Positions 52,506-62,696 of a stretch of 64,000 nt of DNA are shown one piece after another (positions within the stretch are counted from its first letter, which is position 1; each line of letters opens with the position of its first letter). Origin of the DNA: JACKDX01 sp964640175 (lineage in GTDB: Bacteria; Myxococcota_A; Polyangia; Polyangiales; GCA-016699535); NCBI GenBank assembly GCA_964640175.1, contig CAZXFW010000009.1, positions 1 to 64,000 of the forward strand. Reading direction: 5' to 3'. Under the pieces are notes generated by a model. It was not told where the DNA came from. It searched no databases and saw nothing but the letters and a program-made list of their open reading frames with translations. A program made the translations under genes and the position numbers.

Positions 52506-53683
52506 ATGTCGGCATTTGTAGGCGGTGGCCATTTTGTTGTGCTAAGCACAGCTTTGCAGATGATGCTAGTGGCTGGGTGCAATGAACCAGCTTTGGTTGT
52601 AAGCGAAAGCAATCAGCAAACTTCCTCAGAAGTCGAGTTTCTTTGGGTCGAGATCCCTGATGGGACGCCCCCAATGCGCCTTGAGCCGAATCGAGGTAGC
52701 CTCGTCGAGGTTCCTGCTGATGACAGTAATTTCAGCTACAATTATGGATATCGTTCACTGTACTGGAAAGACTGGTTGGCTGTGTCCACCGGCAAAGACC
52801 AACAATGGCTTCCTCTGGTCGGTTTACCGGGAAATTTTGTTGAACGAAGTCTGAAGGTGTCTAAACGTAAACCAGCCATGCCTTTGTACCAAGCAGTGGC
52901 GCGCGTTCCAGTCCGTTACATATCCTTAGTTCTCATCGTCGCTTGGAGCCGATAGCGAGGCTGACCTCGGGAGAAAGCGTGGAGGTGTATCTCTTGTTGC
53001 CCGATTATGCCTTCGTCTTCTCACCTTCTTCAGGCCGTGCAGGATGGGTAGCGAGGCAGGCACTGACGCAGATTGCGAGAGCAGGGCAAAGCTCGGCATT
53101 GAAAATCATAACGTTTGAACAAGGGTATGCTTCCATAGGGACTCGGACTCTTAATAGTTTCCCCGATGAGATTCTCGCTTTCGATGCGGATTACCCCAGT
53201 CGATCATTTTTTGTGTTTTCAAAGTCGGGCGAAGAAATCGTATTCGACGTGAGTAACCCTGCATCCCGTGCGGAATTCATCGCGTTAGTCAAACGGGTTC
53301 TTGGCGTTGTTCGTACACAACTCATCCAGTGCAATGAAGGGGAATTATCTGCGAGTTACGATTGCCGGGACGATATTTATTGGATGGTTGAGACGCCTTT
53401 GATCACACTGCTGGAGCTGATGCTGCAGCAGTCTTCTACGTTTGAGTACCTGGATGACATCCTTGACGTGTGTGACTTCAAAAACGAATTAGAACAAATG
53501 CTGCTCGAAATCGACGCACCCCTGGATAATCCCTACCCATATGATCATGGCCTGCTCAATGGTACTTACGGAAAATCCATTAGCGAGGATGTTGCGGCTC
53601 GAATCTTCCATCATGTACTTCGACCCTACAACTACATATATCAGGATGCGCTTTCTGCCTGCGAAAGACGGGGGCACCTGTAA
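52506..53683 (+). pseudogene. Lipoprotein related to the variable-tail family, frameshifted
   Basis: The first frame starts at ATG 52506 with a signal ending in VAGC and runs to 52955. The second frame takes up around 52925 and runs to 53683. A first SH3-like segment (PMRLEPNRGSLVEVPADD, WLAVSTG) lies in frame one. A second SH3-like segment (RLTSGESVEVYLLLPDYAFV, then GRAGWVARQAL) begins frame two. The break occurs at the boundary and rejoining gives about 390 residues. The CP...HC cysteines of the family are not present, so membership is tentative. A late helical Cys-containing tail is unassigned. Confidence 0.55.
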
Positions 53684-53734
53684 AGAAAACGAATTAGTCT
53701 TCCCCCTTCCTTTTGTATAAAACCATGGTTTGCT

Positions 53735-53755
53735 ACCGCGCTGGAGCGGTTTTTG
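53735..53755 (+). terminator. Short hairpin with T-run
   Basis: ACCGC (53735-53739) and GCGGT (53746-53750) with a 6-base loop, followed by TTTT. It lies 52 bases after the preceding reading frame and before gltB, so it would isolate gltB from upstream transcription. The stem is short. Confidence 0.45.
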
Positions 53756-53775
53756 GGGGTGGGTTTGGTGATTTG

Positions 53776-53801
53776 CCTCAAGTGTTCTATATGTCTTGAG
53801 G
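53776..53801 (+). promoter_or_regulatory. Inverted repeat at the gltB ribosome-binding site
   Basis: CCTCAAG (53776-53782) and CTTGAGG (53795-53801) are perfectly complementary with a 12-base loop. The right arm overlaps the gltB Shine-Dalgarno (GAGGGAAGG), so a hairpin in the mRNA would mask it; alternatively it is a DNA operator. Confidence 0.45.
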
Positions 53802-53808
53802 GAAGGTC

Positions 53809-56800
53809 GTGCCACGTAAGGTCTCTTCGTCAATAGCACATGATGCGTGCGGCATTGGGTTTGTCGCGCATATTCGTGGCCACAAGTCTCGTTCCATCGT
53901 TGAAGACGGCCTTGAGGTGTTACGCAGGCTCAGCCATCGTGCAGCGTGCGGTGCAGATCCTGATACTGGTGATGGCGCGGGAATCTTGGTGCAGTTGCCG
54001 CACCGGTTTTACAAACGTAAAGGCCTTGAGCTGGGGTTTGATATGCCTCGACGACGCCGCTACGGCATCGGGCAAGTATTTTTACCCCAAGACCGTGCGG
54101 AGCGTGAAGCATGTGAGCGCATCGTCAATGAAGTTATCGAGGAACAAGGCCAACGTGTTTTAGGCTGGCGTGATGTTCCCATTGATACAAAGCACGTAGG
54201 CCGCATTGCGTCGCATACCTTGCCGTGTTTTCGTCAGGTCTACATTGCGCGGCGCAGAATTCCTCCGAGCGCGTTCGAGCGTAAGCTTTACGTGATTCGA
54301 AAGCTGATCGAAAATCGTGTCAAAAGAGAGAGCCCGGACTCCGAGCACAAGTTTCACATTGCCTCGATGTCTGCTGAAACCATCGTCTATAAAGGACTGT
54401 TACTGCCAAAGCAGCTTCCATTTTTCTACGAGGACCTTCAGCAAGACGATATGGTGAGTGCCATTGCCTTGGTACATTCGCGCTTTTCCACCAATACGTT
54501 TCCGACGTGGGATTTGGCGCAGCCCTTACGATTCATCGCTCACAATGGTGAAATCAACACAGTGCGCGGAAACCGACACTGGATGGCGGCACGACGCGGG
54601 TTATTGCAATCCGCACGCTTCGGCAACAGCCTGGAACGTCTTTTCCCTATTGTTCATGCAGAAGGCAGTGACTCAGCTCAGTTTGACAATGTGCTTGAGC
54701 TTCTGTGTTTAGGCGGACGGAGCTTGCCACACTCCATCATGATGATGATTCCCGAGGCCTGGGAAAACAATCCACAGATGGATCCGGAACGCCGAGATTT
54801 TTATCGGTACTCCGCTTCACTCATGGAGCCGTGGGATGGACCTGCTGCGATTGCTTTCACCGACGGGATTCGGGTGGGCGCAACGCTGGATCGCAACGGA
54901 CTCCGGCCTGCACGCTATTTAATTACGGACGATGAACGGGTGATCCTGGCGTCCGAATCCGGGGTGACGGATGTGCCGCCCGAGCACGTGGTGCAAAAAG
55001 GAAGGCTACGACCGGGTTGTATGTTCGTGGTGGACACGGAAGAAGGGCGCCTTATCGGCGATGTCGAAGTTAAAAAGGACATTACGGGGCGTTGGCCGTA
55101 CGGCCGTTGGCTCGAACGCAATGAATTTCACATCGATCATGCATCCATGCAGCTGGTCGAGCCATCCAGGGAGGATCAAGCTTTCTCCTCAATCCCGCCG
55201 ATTTTTGCGCCGCGTTCCATCAGTGGACAAGAGCTACGAAGGCTTCAACGTGCGTTCGGTTATACCGACGAAGACACTCGAATGATTCTGCAATCCATGG
55301 CTGAGACGGGAAAAGAACTTGTGGGTGCGATGGGGACGGACACGCCTTTGGCCGTGCTAAGTGAACGCGCTCCAAATCTTTTCAACTATTTTCATCAGCT
55401 GTTTGCACAAGTAACGAACCCTCCGATTGATCCCATTCGAGAATCACTTGTGATGAGCTTGCGAACGAGTATTGGGCCAGCTGGCAATCCATTCGAGGAG
55501 ACTCCTGAGCAATGCCATCGTCTTGTGCTTGAGAGTCCCATTTTACGAAATGACCAGTTGGCTTCGATTTTAAACATTCATGAAGGAGTGTTCGAAACAA
55601 AGAGGCTTTCCCTCTGTTTTGCGCTGGAGGATGGCGACAAAGGGCTTGAAAGGGCGGTGCAGCGCCTGATGAAGCAGGCGGCAGAGGCCATCGATGAGGG
55701 TTACAACATCGTGGTATTGAGCGATCGCGGGGTCGACTCGGAACTTGTCGCGATTCCCGTGTTGTTGGCGGTCAGTGCCGTGCATCAGCACCTGATTCGC
55801 GAAGGAACACGCATGCAAACCGGCCTCGTGGTGGAAACTGCTGAAGCACGCGAGGTGCATGATTTTGCGTTGCTCTTTGGATTTGGAGCCGCCGCGGTCA
55901 ACCCCTATCTTGCATTTGACAGCATCGAAGAGCTTGTCCGCGATGGGTATGTGACGGGTTCCAGCGAGTCTGCGCAGAAAAACTACATCAAAGCGATTCA
56001 TGAGGGATTGCTTAAAGTGATGTCCAAAATGGGCATATCGACGTTGCAGTCTTACCGAGGTGCACAGATCTTTGAAGCGGTTGGCTTGGAACACTCCCTT
56101 GTCGATACGTATTTTGCCGATACACCTTCGAGATTGCAGGGGGTGGATATGGACATCCTCGGACAAGAAGCACTCGAACGACACCAACGCGGCTTTGGAA
56201 AAGATGCGGAAGACGTCGACGATTTGCCCATAGGCGGAAACTACCAATGGCGTCGCCAAGGCGAGCTTCACAAATGGACCCCAGCGACAGTTGCAAAACT
56301 GCAGGCGGCGGCGTCAGCGAACGATCCTGCGCTGTTCGACGAATACAGCCAATTGGTGGACGATGAAGACAAAGCCTTGGTCACTCTAAGAGGGCTATTG
56401 GAAATTAGTCCCGGCGATCGTGTGCCTGTTCCTCTCGATGAAGTCGAGCCGGCTTCCGACATCGTCAAGCGTTTTGTAACAGGCGCCATGTCTTTTGGAT
56501 CCATCAGCGCAGAAGCCCATGAGACATTGGCAATCGCGATGAACCGCATAGGCGCTCGTTCCAACAGTGGCGAAGGTGGTGAGGAATCTCGTCGCTATCT
56601 TGTGGATGCCAATGGGGATTCGCGCATGAGTGCAATCAAACAAGTGGCTTCCGGACGATTCGGAGTGACTGCACACTATCTTGTGAACGCTAAGGATCTG
56701 CAAATCAAAATTGCGCAAGGTGCTAAGCCAGGTGAAGGTGGACAGCTTCCGGGGCCCAAAGTCGATGAACGGATTGCAAAGGTTCGACATGCTACCCCCG

Positions 56801-58392
56801 GCGTGACCCTTATTTCGCCTCCGCCTCATCACGATATCTATTCGATCGAGGATCTTGCTCAACTGATTTACGATCTACAAAGCGCCAATCCTCACGCACG
56901 CATCAGTGTGAAGTTGGTTAGCGAGGTGGGAGTGGGCACTGTTGCTGCGGGTGTTGCCAAAGCCCATGCCGGTGTGGTCGTCATTGCGGGTGATTCCGGG
57001 GGGACAGGTGCGGCACCCGTTTCGAGCATCAAGCATGCAGGTTTGCCTTGGGAGCTGGGATTGTCTGAAACTCAACAGGTCTTGGTAGAAAACCAACTGC
57101 GAGGGCGCATCCGCGTGCAAGTGGATGGCGGTCTTCGTACCGGGCGTGATGTCGTCATTGCAGCGCTCTTGGGAGCCGAGGAGTTCGGTGTAGCGACGGC
57201 TGCTTTGATCGTCGAAGGTTGCATCATGCTTCGCAAATGCCATTTGAATACGTGTTCGGTCGGCATTGCCACACAAGATGAGGCTCTTCAAGCTCGCTTT
57301 GCAGGCAAGCCTGAGCATGTCGTTAATTTCTTTTATTTGCTTGCTGAACAGGTTCGTCACTACATGGCAAAGCTTGGCTTTCGCAAAGTCGATGACATGG
57401 TGGGCCAAGTTCAATGCTTACGGCAGCGTGCATCTGGTTCCAATCGTAAAGCTTCCATGTTGGACCTTTCCAGTATACTGGCGCCGCCGGATGCTCCCCT
57501 AGATTGGCCGCGTACGTGCTTACAGCCCGAGCCTTGGGATCTTAGCGATCACCTTGACCATAAGATGATTGCTGCGGCCGAAGAAGCATTGCAAGGCAGA
57601 GGACAATGCAGCCTTGAGCTGCCGATCGACAACACAAAGCGAGCGGTGGGCACGTTGCTGAGTGGTCGGATTGCGGAGCTACATGGTGAAAGTGGGCTGT
57701 GCGATGATACGATCCATGTGCGTTTGGAGGGATCAGCAGGGCAAAGTTTGGGAGCGTTTCTAAGTAAGGGCGTGACACTTGAGCTTCTTGGTGATGCAAA
57801 TGACTATGTGGGGAAGGGATTGTCGGGCGGGAGAATTGTCGTTCGCCCTCCTTATGGCAGTCGTTTGGTAGCCGAAGACAATGTTATCATTGGGAACACC
57901 GTCTTGTACGGAGCTACCTCAGGCGAGTTGTTTGCCTCTGGCATTGCTGGCGAACGTTTTGCAGTCCGCAACAGTGGCGCACGTGCAGTTGTCGAGGGCG
58001 TAGGCGATCATGGGTGTGAGTACATGACTGGAGGCGTCGTGGTGATCTTAGGAAGCACCGGGTTGAATTTTGCGGCAGGCATGAGTGGTGGCACGGCCTA
58101 TGTGCTCGATGTGGAACAACAACTTCCTAATCGTTGTAATCTATCGATGGTCGGGCTTGAGAATCTCGTCGACGAATCAGATGTTTGGTTGGTACATGAG
58201 CTCATCAAAGACCATCAACGCTGGACGAACAGCGCAGTGGCCAGTCGTGTGCTGGAGCATTGGGAAGTCATGGTAGCAAAATTCGTAAAGGTCATGCCGC
58301 ATGAATATCGACGTGCGTTGCAGGCCCAACGAGCGCCCACGCGTCCTATGACCACAGGACCTCGGTTGCAGGTCTTGAGTGGTGGGCAATGA
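53809..58392 (+). CDS. gltB: Glutamate synthase (NADPH), large subunit
   Basis: Makes glutamate from glutamine and 2-oxoglutarate. The start is GTG 53809 after GAGGGAAGG. Residues 1-430 are the class II glutamine amidotransferase domain with nucleophile Cys14 (HDACGIGF) after a 13-residue propeptide. The central domain and FMN-binding barrel follow (TGAMSFGSISAEAHETLAIA, then GDSGGTGAAPVSSIKHAG). The 3Fe-4S cluster lies in EGCIMLRKCHLNTCSVGI. A C-terminal beta-helix ends the 1527-residue chain. Length and order are normal for the bacterial enzyme. gltD follows six bases later. Confidence 0.96.
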   Translation: MPRKVSSSIAHDACGIGFVAHIRGHKSRSIVEDGLEVLRRLSHRAACGADPDTGDGAGILVQLPHRFYKRKGLELGFDMPRRRRYGIGQVFLPQDRAEREACERIVNEVIEEQGQRVLGWRDVPIDTKHVGRIASHTLPCFRQVYIARRRIPPSAFERKLYVIRKLIENRVKRESPDSEHKFHIASMSAETIVYKGLLLPKQLPFFYEDLQQDDMVSAIALVHSRFSTNTFPTWDLAQPLRFIAHNGEINTVRGNRHWMAARRGLLQSARFGNSLERLFPIVHAEGSDSAQFDNVLELLCLGGRSLPHSIMMMIPEAWENNPQMDPERRDFYRYSASLMEPWDGPAAIAFTDGIRVGATLDRNGLRPARYLITDDERVILASESGVTDVPPEHVVQKGRLRPGCMFVVDTEEGRLIGDVEVKKDITGRWPYGRWLERNEFHIDHASMQLVEPSREDQAFSSIPPIFAPRSISGQELRRLQRAFGYTDEDTRMILQSMAETGKELVGAMGTDTPLAVLSERAPNLFNYFHQLFAQVTNPPIDPIRESLVMSLRTSIGPAGNPFEETPEQCHRLVLESPILRNDQLASILNIHEGVFETKRLSLCFALEDGDKGLERAVQRLMKQAAEAIDEGYNIVVLSDRGVDSELVAIPVLLAVSAVHQHLIREGTRMQTGLVVETAEAREVHDFALLFGFGAAAVNPYLAFDSIEELVRDGYVTGSSESAQKNYIKAIHEGLLKVMSKMGISTLQSYRGAQIFEAVGLEHSLVDTYFADTPSRLQGVDMDILGQEALERHQRGFGKDAEDVDDLPIGGNYQWRRQGELHKWTPATVAKLQAAASANDPALFDEYSQLVDDEDKALVTLRGLLEISPGDRVPVPLDEVEPASDIVKRFVTGAMSFGSISAEAHETLAIAMNRIGARSNSGEGGEESRRYLVDANGDSRMSAIKQVASGRFGVTAHYLVNAKDLQIKIAQGAKPGEGGQLPGPKVDERIAKVRHATPGVTLISPPPHHDIYSIEDLAQLIYDLQSANPHARISVKLVSEVGVGTVAAGVAKAHAGVVVIAGDSGGTGAAPVSSIKHAGLPWELGLSETQQVLVENQLRGRIRVQVDGGLRTGRDVVIAALLGAEEFGVATAALIVEGCIMLRKCHLNTCSVGIATQDEALQARFAGKPEHVVNFFYLLAEQVRHYMAKLGFRKVDDMVGQVQCLRQRASGSNRKASMLDLSSILAPPDAPLDWPRTCLQPEPWDLSDHLDHKMIAAAEEALQGRGQCSLELPIDNTKRAVGTLLSGRIAELHGESGLCDDTIHVRLEGSAGQSLGAFLSKGVTLELLGDANDYVGKGLSGGRIVVRPPYGSRLVAEDNVIIGNTVLYGATSGELFASGIAGERFAVRNSGARAVVEGVGDHGCEYMTGGVVVILGSTGLNFAAGMSGGTAYVLDVEQQLPNRCNLSMVGLENLVDESDVWLVHELIKDHQRWTNSAVASRVLEHWEVMVAKFVKVMPHEYRRALQAQRAPTRPMTTGPRLQVLSGGQ

Positions 58393-58398
58393 GGTTAG

Positions 58399-59862
58399 AT
58401 GGGTAAAGTCACTGGGTTTTTGGAGTGGGAAAGAAAACTCCCTGAAAAACGCGATCGCAAAAAGCGATTGGGGGATTTTAGTGAGTATTATCTGCCGCAG
58501 GACCGTGAGCAGACTCGGCAGCAAGCGGGGCGTTGCATGGATTGCGGCATTCCTTTTTGTCATCAAGGATGTCCGTTGGGTAATCATATTCCTGACTGGA
58601 ATGACCTCGTTTACAACGATCGTTGGCAAGATGCGTATCGACGGTTGCTAAAAACCAACAATTTCCCAGAGTTCACCGGAAGGCTGTGTCCTGCTCCCTG
58701 TGAAGCCGCTTGCGTGCTTTCCATCAATGCCGATCCCGTCACCATCGAACAGATGGAAAAAGAAATTATCGAAAAGGCGTTTCAAGAGGGGTGGGTTCAA
58801 GCCCAACCGCCCTCTTCGCGCACAGGCAAGAAAGTCGCCGTTGTTGGCAGTGGGCCTGCTGGTTTAGCTGCGGCAGCGCAACTCAACCATGCGGGACATC
58901 GCGTTACACTTTACGAGGCTGCTGACCGCATCGGCGGGCTTCTTCGCTACGGTATTCCCGAATTCAAAATGGAAAAATGGGTATTGGATCGCAGACTTGC
59001 GCTTATGGCGCAAGAAGGAATCGAGTTTGTCACTGGCACGAAACTCGGCCACGACATTCTTTGGACTCAGTTGCAGCAAAAATTTGATGCAATCCTGGTA
59101 GCCGTTGGTTCGCGCAAGCCACGTGATCTTCACGTGCCGGGACGCGACCTCAAAGGTGTCTATTTCGCCATGGATTACTTGACGCAACAAAACCGAATGA
59201 ACGCCGGCGACACGCTAGACGAACAGCACATCAATGCTGATGGAAAAACCGTTATCATCTTGGGGGGCGGTGATACAGGATCTGATTGTCTTGGAACGGC
59301 TTTGAGACAGGGCGCTCACAAAGTGTTTCAACTTGAGCTGATGCCAAAGCCGCCCAAAACGCGCAGTACGCGCAATCCGTGGCCTCAGTGGCCGTTGATC
59401 TTTCGCACCTCTTCCAGCCAGGAAGAAGGAGGCGATCGCGATTTCGCAGTCTTGACACAAGCACTGAGTGGTGAAGGTGGGCGGCTTCAGAAGCTTCATG
59501 CAAAACGCATCACGCTTTCGACGCGTGACGGTAACCCGAGCATCGAGCCCATGGAGGGCAGCGATTTTGAAATTGGTGTCGATCTTTTGTTGCTTGCCAT
59601 GGGTTTTGTGGGACCTGATGCAAGCTCACTTAGTGCAGAGCTCGGTGTGATGCTTGATGCGAGAGGGAATGTGCAAACGGATGGGTCCTATGCCACCAAT
59701 GTGCCAGGTGTGTTTTGCGCTGGCGATGCGCGCCGCGGTCAGAGTTTGATCGTGTGGGCCATTAGCGAAGGTCGTGAAGCCGCACGCGCCATAGACTCCT
59801 ACCTTCGAGCGGATGAAAACTCATGGCTGCCGACTCGAGGATGCGATGCCCGTTTTGGATAG
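58399..59862 (+). CDS. gltD: Glutamate synthase, small subunit
   Basis: Flavoprotein that passes electrons from NADPH to GltB. The N-terminal part has the 4Fe-4S Cys motifs (CMDCGIPFCHQGCPLGNHIP and GRLCPAPCEAACV). Then come the FAD site VAVVGSGPAGLAAAAQLNHA, the NADPH site VIILGGGDTGSDCLGTAL and the C-terminal GVFCAGDARRGQSLIVWAI. 487 residues, full length. ATG at 58399, six bases after gltB, so the two form an operon. Confidence 0.96.
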   Translation: MGKVTGFLEWERKLPEKRDRKKRLGDFSEYYLPQDREQTRQQAGRCMDCGIPFCHQGCPLGNHIPDWNDLVYNDRWQDAYRRLLKTNNFPEFTGRLCPAPCEAACVLSINADPVTIEQMEKEIIEKAFQEGWVQAQPPSSRTGKKVAVVGSGPAGLAAAAQLNHAGHRVTLYEAADRIGGLLRYGIPEFKMEKWVLDRRLALMAQEGIEFVTGTKLGHDILWTQLQQKFDAILVAVGSRKPRDLHVPGRDLKGVYFAMDYLTQQNRMNAGDTLDEQHINADGKTVIILGGGDTGSDCLGTALRQGAHKVFQLELMPKPPKTRSTRNPWPQWPLIFRTSSSQEEGGDRDFAVLTQALSGEGGRLQKLHAKRITLSTRDGNPSIEPMEGSDFEIGVDLLLLAMGFVGPDASSLSAELGVMLDARGNVQTDGSYATNVPGVFCAGDARRGQSLIVWAISEGREAARAIDSYLRADENSWLPTRGCDARFG

Positions 59863-59915
59863 TAGTCTTATTAGGGGATTCGGCGGCGTTGGGTGCATCG
59901 TAAGTGCCTCGCGTG

Positions 59916-60161
59916 TTAGGGCTTGAGCGTGGTGGCAGGGCCACAGTGAGGGGCGGGGGGAGTATTGATGTCTGCCACGAGCCCAGCCACACACACGGAC
60001 ACACGATTGCCACGCACTACGAATACGCCACCTTGACCATTGGCTATAGCTACTGGTGGTGCGGGGGTTGGCGTTTGTGCCTGAGCAAACATCACCGATG
60101 CAAGCAATAGCAATATGCTCGTTAGAATAGCTGCCATCCATGGGGACTTCGTCCAATTCAT
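59916..60161 (-). CDS. Small exported protein, hypothetical
   Basis: An 81-residue protein. ATG at 60161 is preceded by a strong AAGGAGGTG ribosome site at six bases. Residues 1-28 form a signal peptide with probable cleavage after AQA. The mature 50 residues are Pro/Val-rich with two Cys residues (VSVCVAGL and APHCGP) that could pair. Convergent with gltD. Not recognised. The 321 bases on its other side (60162-60482), up to the next gene, are AT-rich and hold only presumed promoters of both genes. Confidence 0.65.
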   Translation of the reverse strand: MNWTKSPWMAAILTSILLLLASVMFAQAQTPTPAPPVAIANGQGGVFVVRGNRVSVCVAGLVADINTPPAPHCGPATTLKP

Positions 60162-60482
60162 GCAACACCTCCTTAAAACAACCTATCTTTTTTTAGGGGA
60201 AATCGCCAACACCTATGTGAAAAAAGAAATCGTTGTAGAGCAGATTGTACAGAAATTAAGGTTGCACCGAGGGTATGTGCATAAGTCAACTAGAAGAAAA
60301 TCCTGATGAAAGGTTCCTTGGCACGATGTTTGCCAACAAAGTTGCGAATAGCATCCAGAATCTACCCAAAATACAGCAATAATATTAACCGTGCCTACGT
60401 GTATTTCAATGTAGTCTGTATGAGTTGTCCTCGCTTTATTGCAAGATTTGATGCTTGCAGTTAAATTAATATATGAAAAGCA

Positions 60483-62663
60483 GTGATGACACATGCTTCC
60501 TTGCGATTGGGGTTTGCGCTAGGTGTGATCGTGCTGGAAGTGGCATGTGGCCGCATCAATTTTGAAAACATCGCAACACCTCCAGACAGTTCTGTCCAAT
60601 CTGACGGTTCTGTAGATCCCGATGCAGTCGCGATCAGTTGTAGTGATAGCATCCATAACGGAAATGAAAGTGATGTAGATTGTGGTGGTGACCTATGCGG
60701 CCCCTGTGCAGACAATAGTGGCTGCGAGGAGAATGCTGACTGTATGTCTGAAGTGTGCACAGGAAGCATTTGCCAAGCAGCAAGCTGCACGGACAATGTG
60801 CATAATCAAGACGAAACAGACATAGATTGTGGTGGGGGCCTATGTGGACCCTGTGCAGACGGTAGTGACTGCGATGAGAGTGCTGACTGTTTGTCTGAAG
60901 TATGCACAGGAAGCATTTGCCAAGCAGCAAGCTGCACGGACAATGTGCATAATCAAGACGAAACAGACATCGATTGTGGCGGCAATGTATGTGGGAACTG
61001 CGGTAACGGCCTGCACTGTAACAGCGGTGCCGATTGTATCTCGGGGTTATGTATTAGCGCTGTTTGCGTATCGGCTGGATGTGCTGATGGTATGTTAAAT
61101 CAAGACGAGACAGACATTGATTGTGGTGGAACGATCTGCGAGCCATGCGATGTCAATGATACGTGTGATGTTGATAGCGATTGTATTTCAGACAGTTGTA
61201 CAAGCCATTCGTGTGATCCCATCGATGAGCTTTATGTCGTGGATTTGAACGGTGACAATGGTTATGCAGCCATTCCTACTGCGACATCGGGTCGCTTCGG
61301 CGAAAGTGTGGCCTGTGGAGATTTCAACCATGATGATTTCGGTGACCCGCTCTTTGGGGCGTCTGTTGAAAATTCTTCCGGCCATCCTAACGCGGGCCGC
61401 GTATACATGCAGTTTGGAGAGGCATCATTTTCGGCGACCGAAAATTTGATAGCACAGGGTTTCATCTTCAACGGCGGAGACGATGATGGGCGAGCGGGCG
61501 ATGCCTTGGGAGTGTCCGACGCGAATGGGGATGGTATTGATGATATTCTCATCCAAGCGCCAAAGCCCCCAAACGATGCAGGTTATCATATTCCAGGGCG
61601 TCTGAACTGGTCCTCTATATCCAATCCAATTGATCTTGGTTCACCAGAAGTGGTTGATGGCACTGTATTTAGAGCCCCCTATAGTTCTGGGCGTTGGGCG
61701 CAGTCGATGCGTTCTGCAGGTGATGTTAACAATGATGGTAGGGAAGATATCGTTATCGGTACATCCACGGCTGGCAATCCCTCTGAATCAGGTCGGGCTT
61801 ATGTCGTATTCGGTTCGACTAATTTTGAATCCTCTAGCCCAATTGCAGTCGACAGTCTTAACGGCGCCAATGGATTTACAGTGATTGGGGACAATGGCGA
61901 TCGTCTAGGGACAACAGTTGGTCCAGCAGGGGATATCAATAACGATGGATACGACGATGTGCTGATGGGTGCCATAGAAACATACGCTCCTGTTGGGCAT
62001 GGCAAAGTTCATTTGATCTTTGGAGGGCCTAGTTTCTCGGCTATGGTTGATCCAGCGACCTTCAATGGGAGTAATGGTGTGACCTTTGAAGATTCTACCA
62101 TCCCCAATAACTCAGAGCTTGGTTCAGGGCTTTCTGCGACCACTGCGGATATCAATAACGATGGATACGACGATATTCTGATTGGAGCTGATAAGGCTGG
62201 ACCAAAATCGAATGGTGGCCGGGTCTATCTGGTATTTGGGAAGGCAACATGGACATCCGGTTCGTTTGATCTTGCCACACTCAACGGTACGAACGGTGTC
62301 ATTTTCATTGCTGGTAAAACAGAATTATTAGTAGGGCGAAGTCTCGATTTTGCCGAAGATATTAATGGGGACAACATTGAAGATATTGTAATAGGTGCTC
62401 CTCACCTGTCGAATGCATCCCCTGGTAGGGTGTATGTGGTATACGGTCGGATCAATTGGGGATTTACAACATGGGATCTCGACTTGATCAATGGAACAAA
62501 CGGGATTGAAATCCTCGCTCCGAATGGTTCAAAGATAGGAAGTGCTGTAGCTACGTGTGATGTCAACAACGATGGCTATAGTGATATTGTGACCGGTGAT
62601 TATCGGTTTAACAGTTTTCAAGGCCTTGGTTATGTGATCTTTGGCTTTGAACAAACGCCTTAA
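60483..62663 (+). CDS. Cys-repeat and FG-GAP lipoprotein
   Basis: Exported surface protein: signal ending in EVAC. Residues about 50-240 hold four tandem units of about 49 residues with the pattern C-x-D-x-x-x-N-x-x-E-(T/S)-D-(I/V)-DCGG, then CxxC, then DC and two more Cys. Residues about 255-726 are FG-GAP/integrin-alpha-like repeats, seen as FGESVACGDFNHDDFGDPLF, DVNNDGREDIVIG, DINNDGYDDVLMG, DINNDGYDDILIG, DINGDNIEDIVIG and DVNNDGYSDIVTG; these Asp-rich loops bind calcium and form a beta-propeller. Likely adhesion or ligand binding. Two neighbouring Cys repeats are almost identical in DNA (60745 and 60892 onward). Confidence 0.85.
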   Translation: MMTHASLRLGFALGVIVLEVACGRINFENIATPPDSSVQSDGSVDPDAVAISCSDSIHNGNESDVDCGGDLCGPCADNSGCEENADCMSEVCTGSICQAASCTDNVHNQDETDIDCGGGLCGPCADGSDCDESADCLSEVCTGSICQAASCTDNVHNQDETDIDCGGNVCGNCGNGLHCNSGADCISGLCISAVCVSAGCADGMLNQDETDIDCGGTICEPCDVNDTCDVDSDCISDSCTSHSCDPIDELYVVDLNGDNGYAAIPTATSGRFGESVACGDFNHDDFGDPLFGASVENSSGHPNAGRVYMQFGEASFSATENLIAQGFIFNGGDDDGRAGDALGVSDANGDGIDDILIQAPKPPNDAGYHIPGRLNWSSISNPIDLGSPEVVDGTVFRAPYSSGRWAQSMRSAGDVNNDGREDIVIGTSTAGNPSESGRAYVVFGSTNFESSSPIAVDSLNGANGFTVIGDNGDRLGTTVGPAGDINNDGYDDVLMGAIETYAPVGHGKVHLIFGGPSFSAMVDPATFNGSNGVTFEDSTIPNNSELGSGLSATTADINNDGYDDILIGADKAGPKSNGGRVYLVFGKATWTSGSFDLATLNGTNGVIFIAGKTELLVGRSLDFAEDINGDNIEDIVIGAPHLSNASPGRVYVVYGRINWGFTTWDLDLINGTNGIEILAPNGSKIGSAVATCDVNNDGYSDIVTGDYRFNSFQGLGYVIFGFEQTP

Positions 62664-62696
62664 ACTTGGTTTGGAGTTCATCGCGTATTTGACAAA

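Noticed and set aside
60771..60980. Tandem DNA repeat considered as a CRISPR array
   Set aside because: It is in frame inside a Cys-rich protein repeat with a 147-base period and only two close copies.
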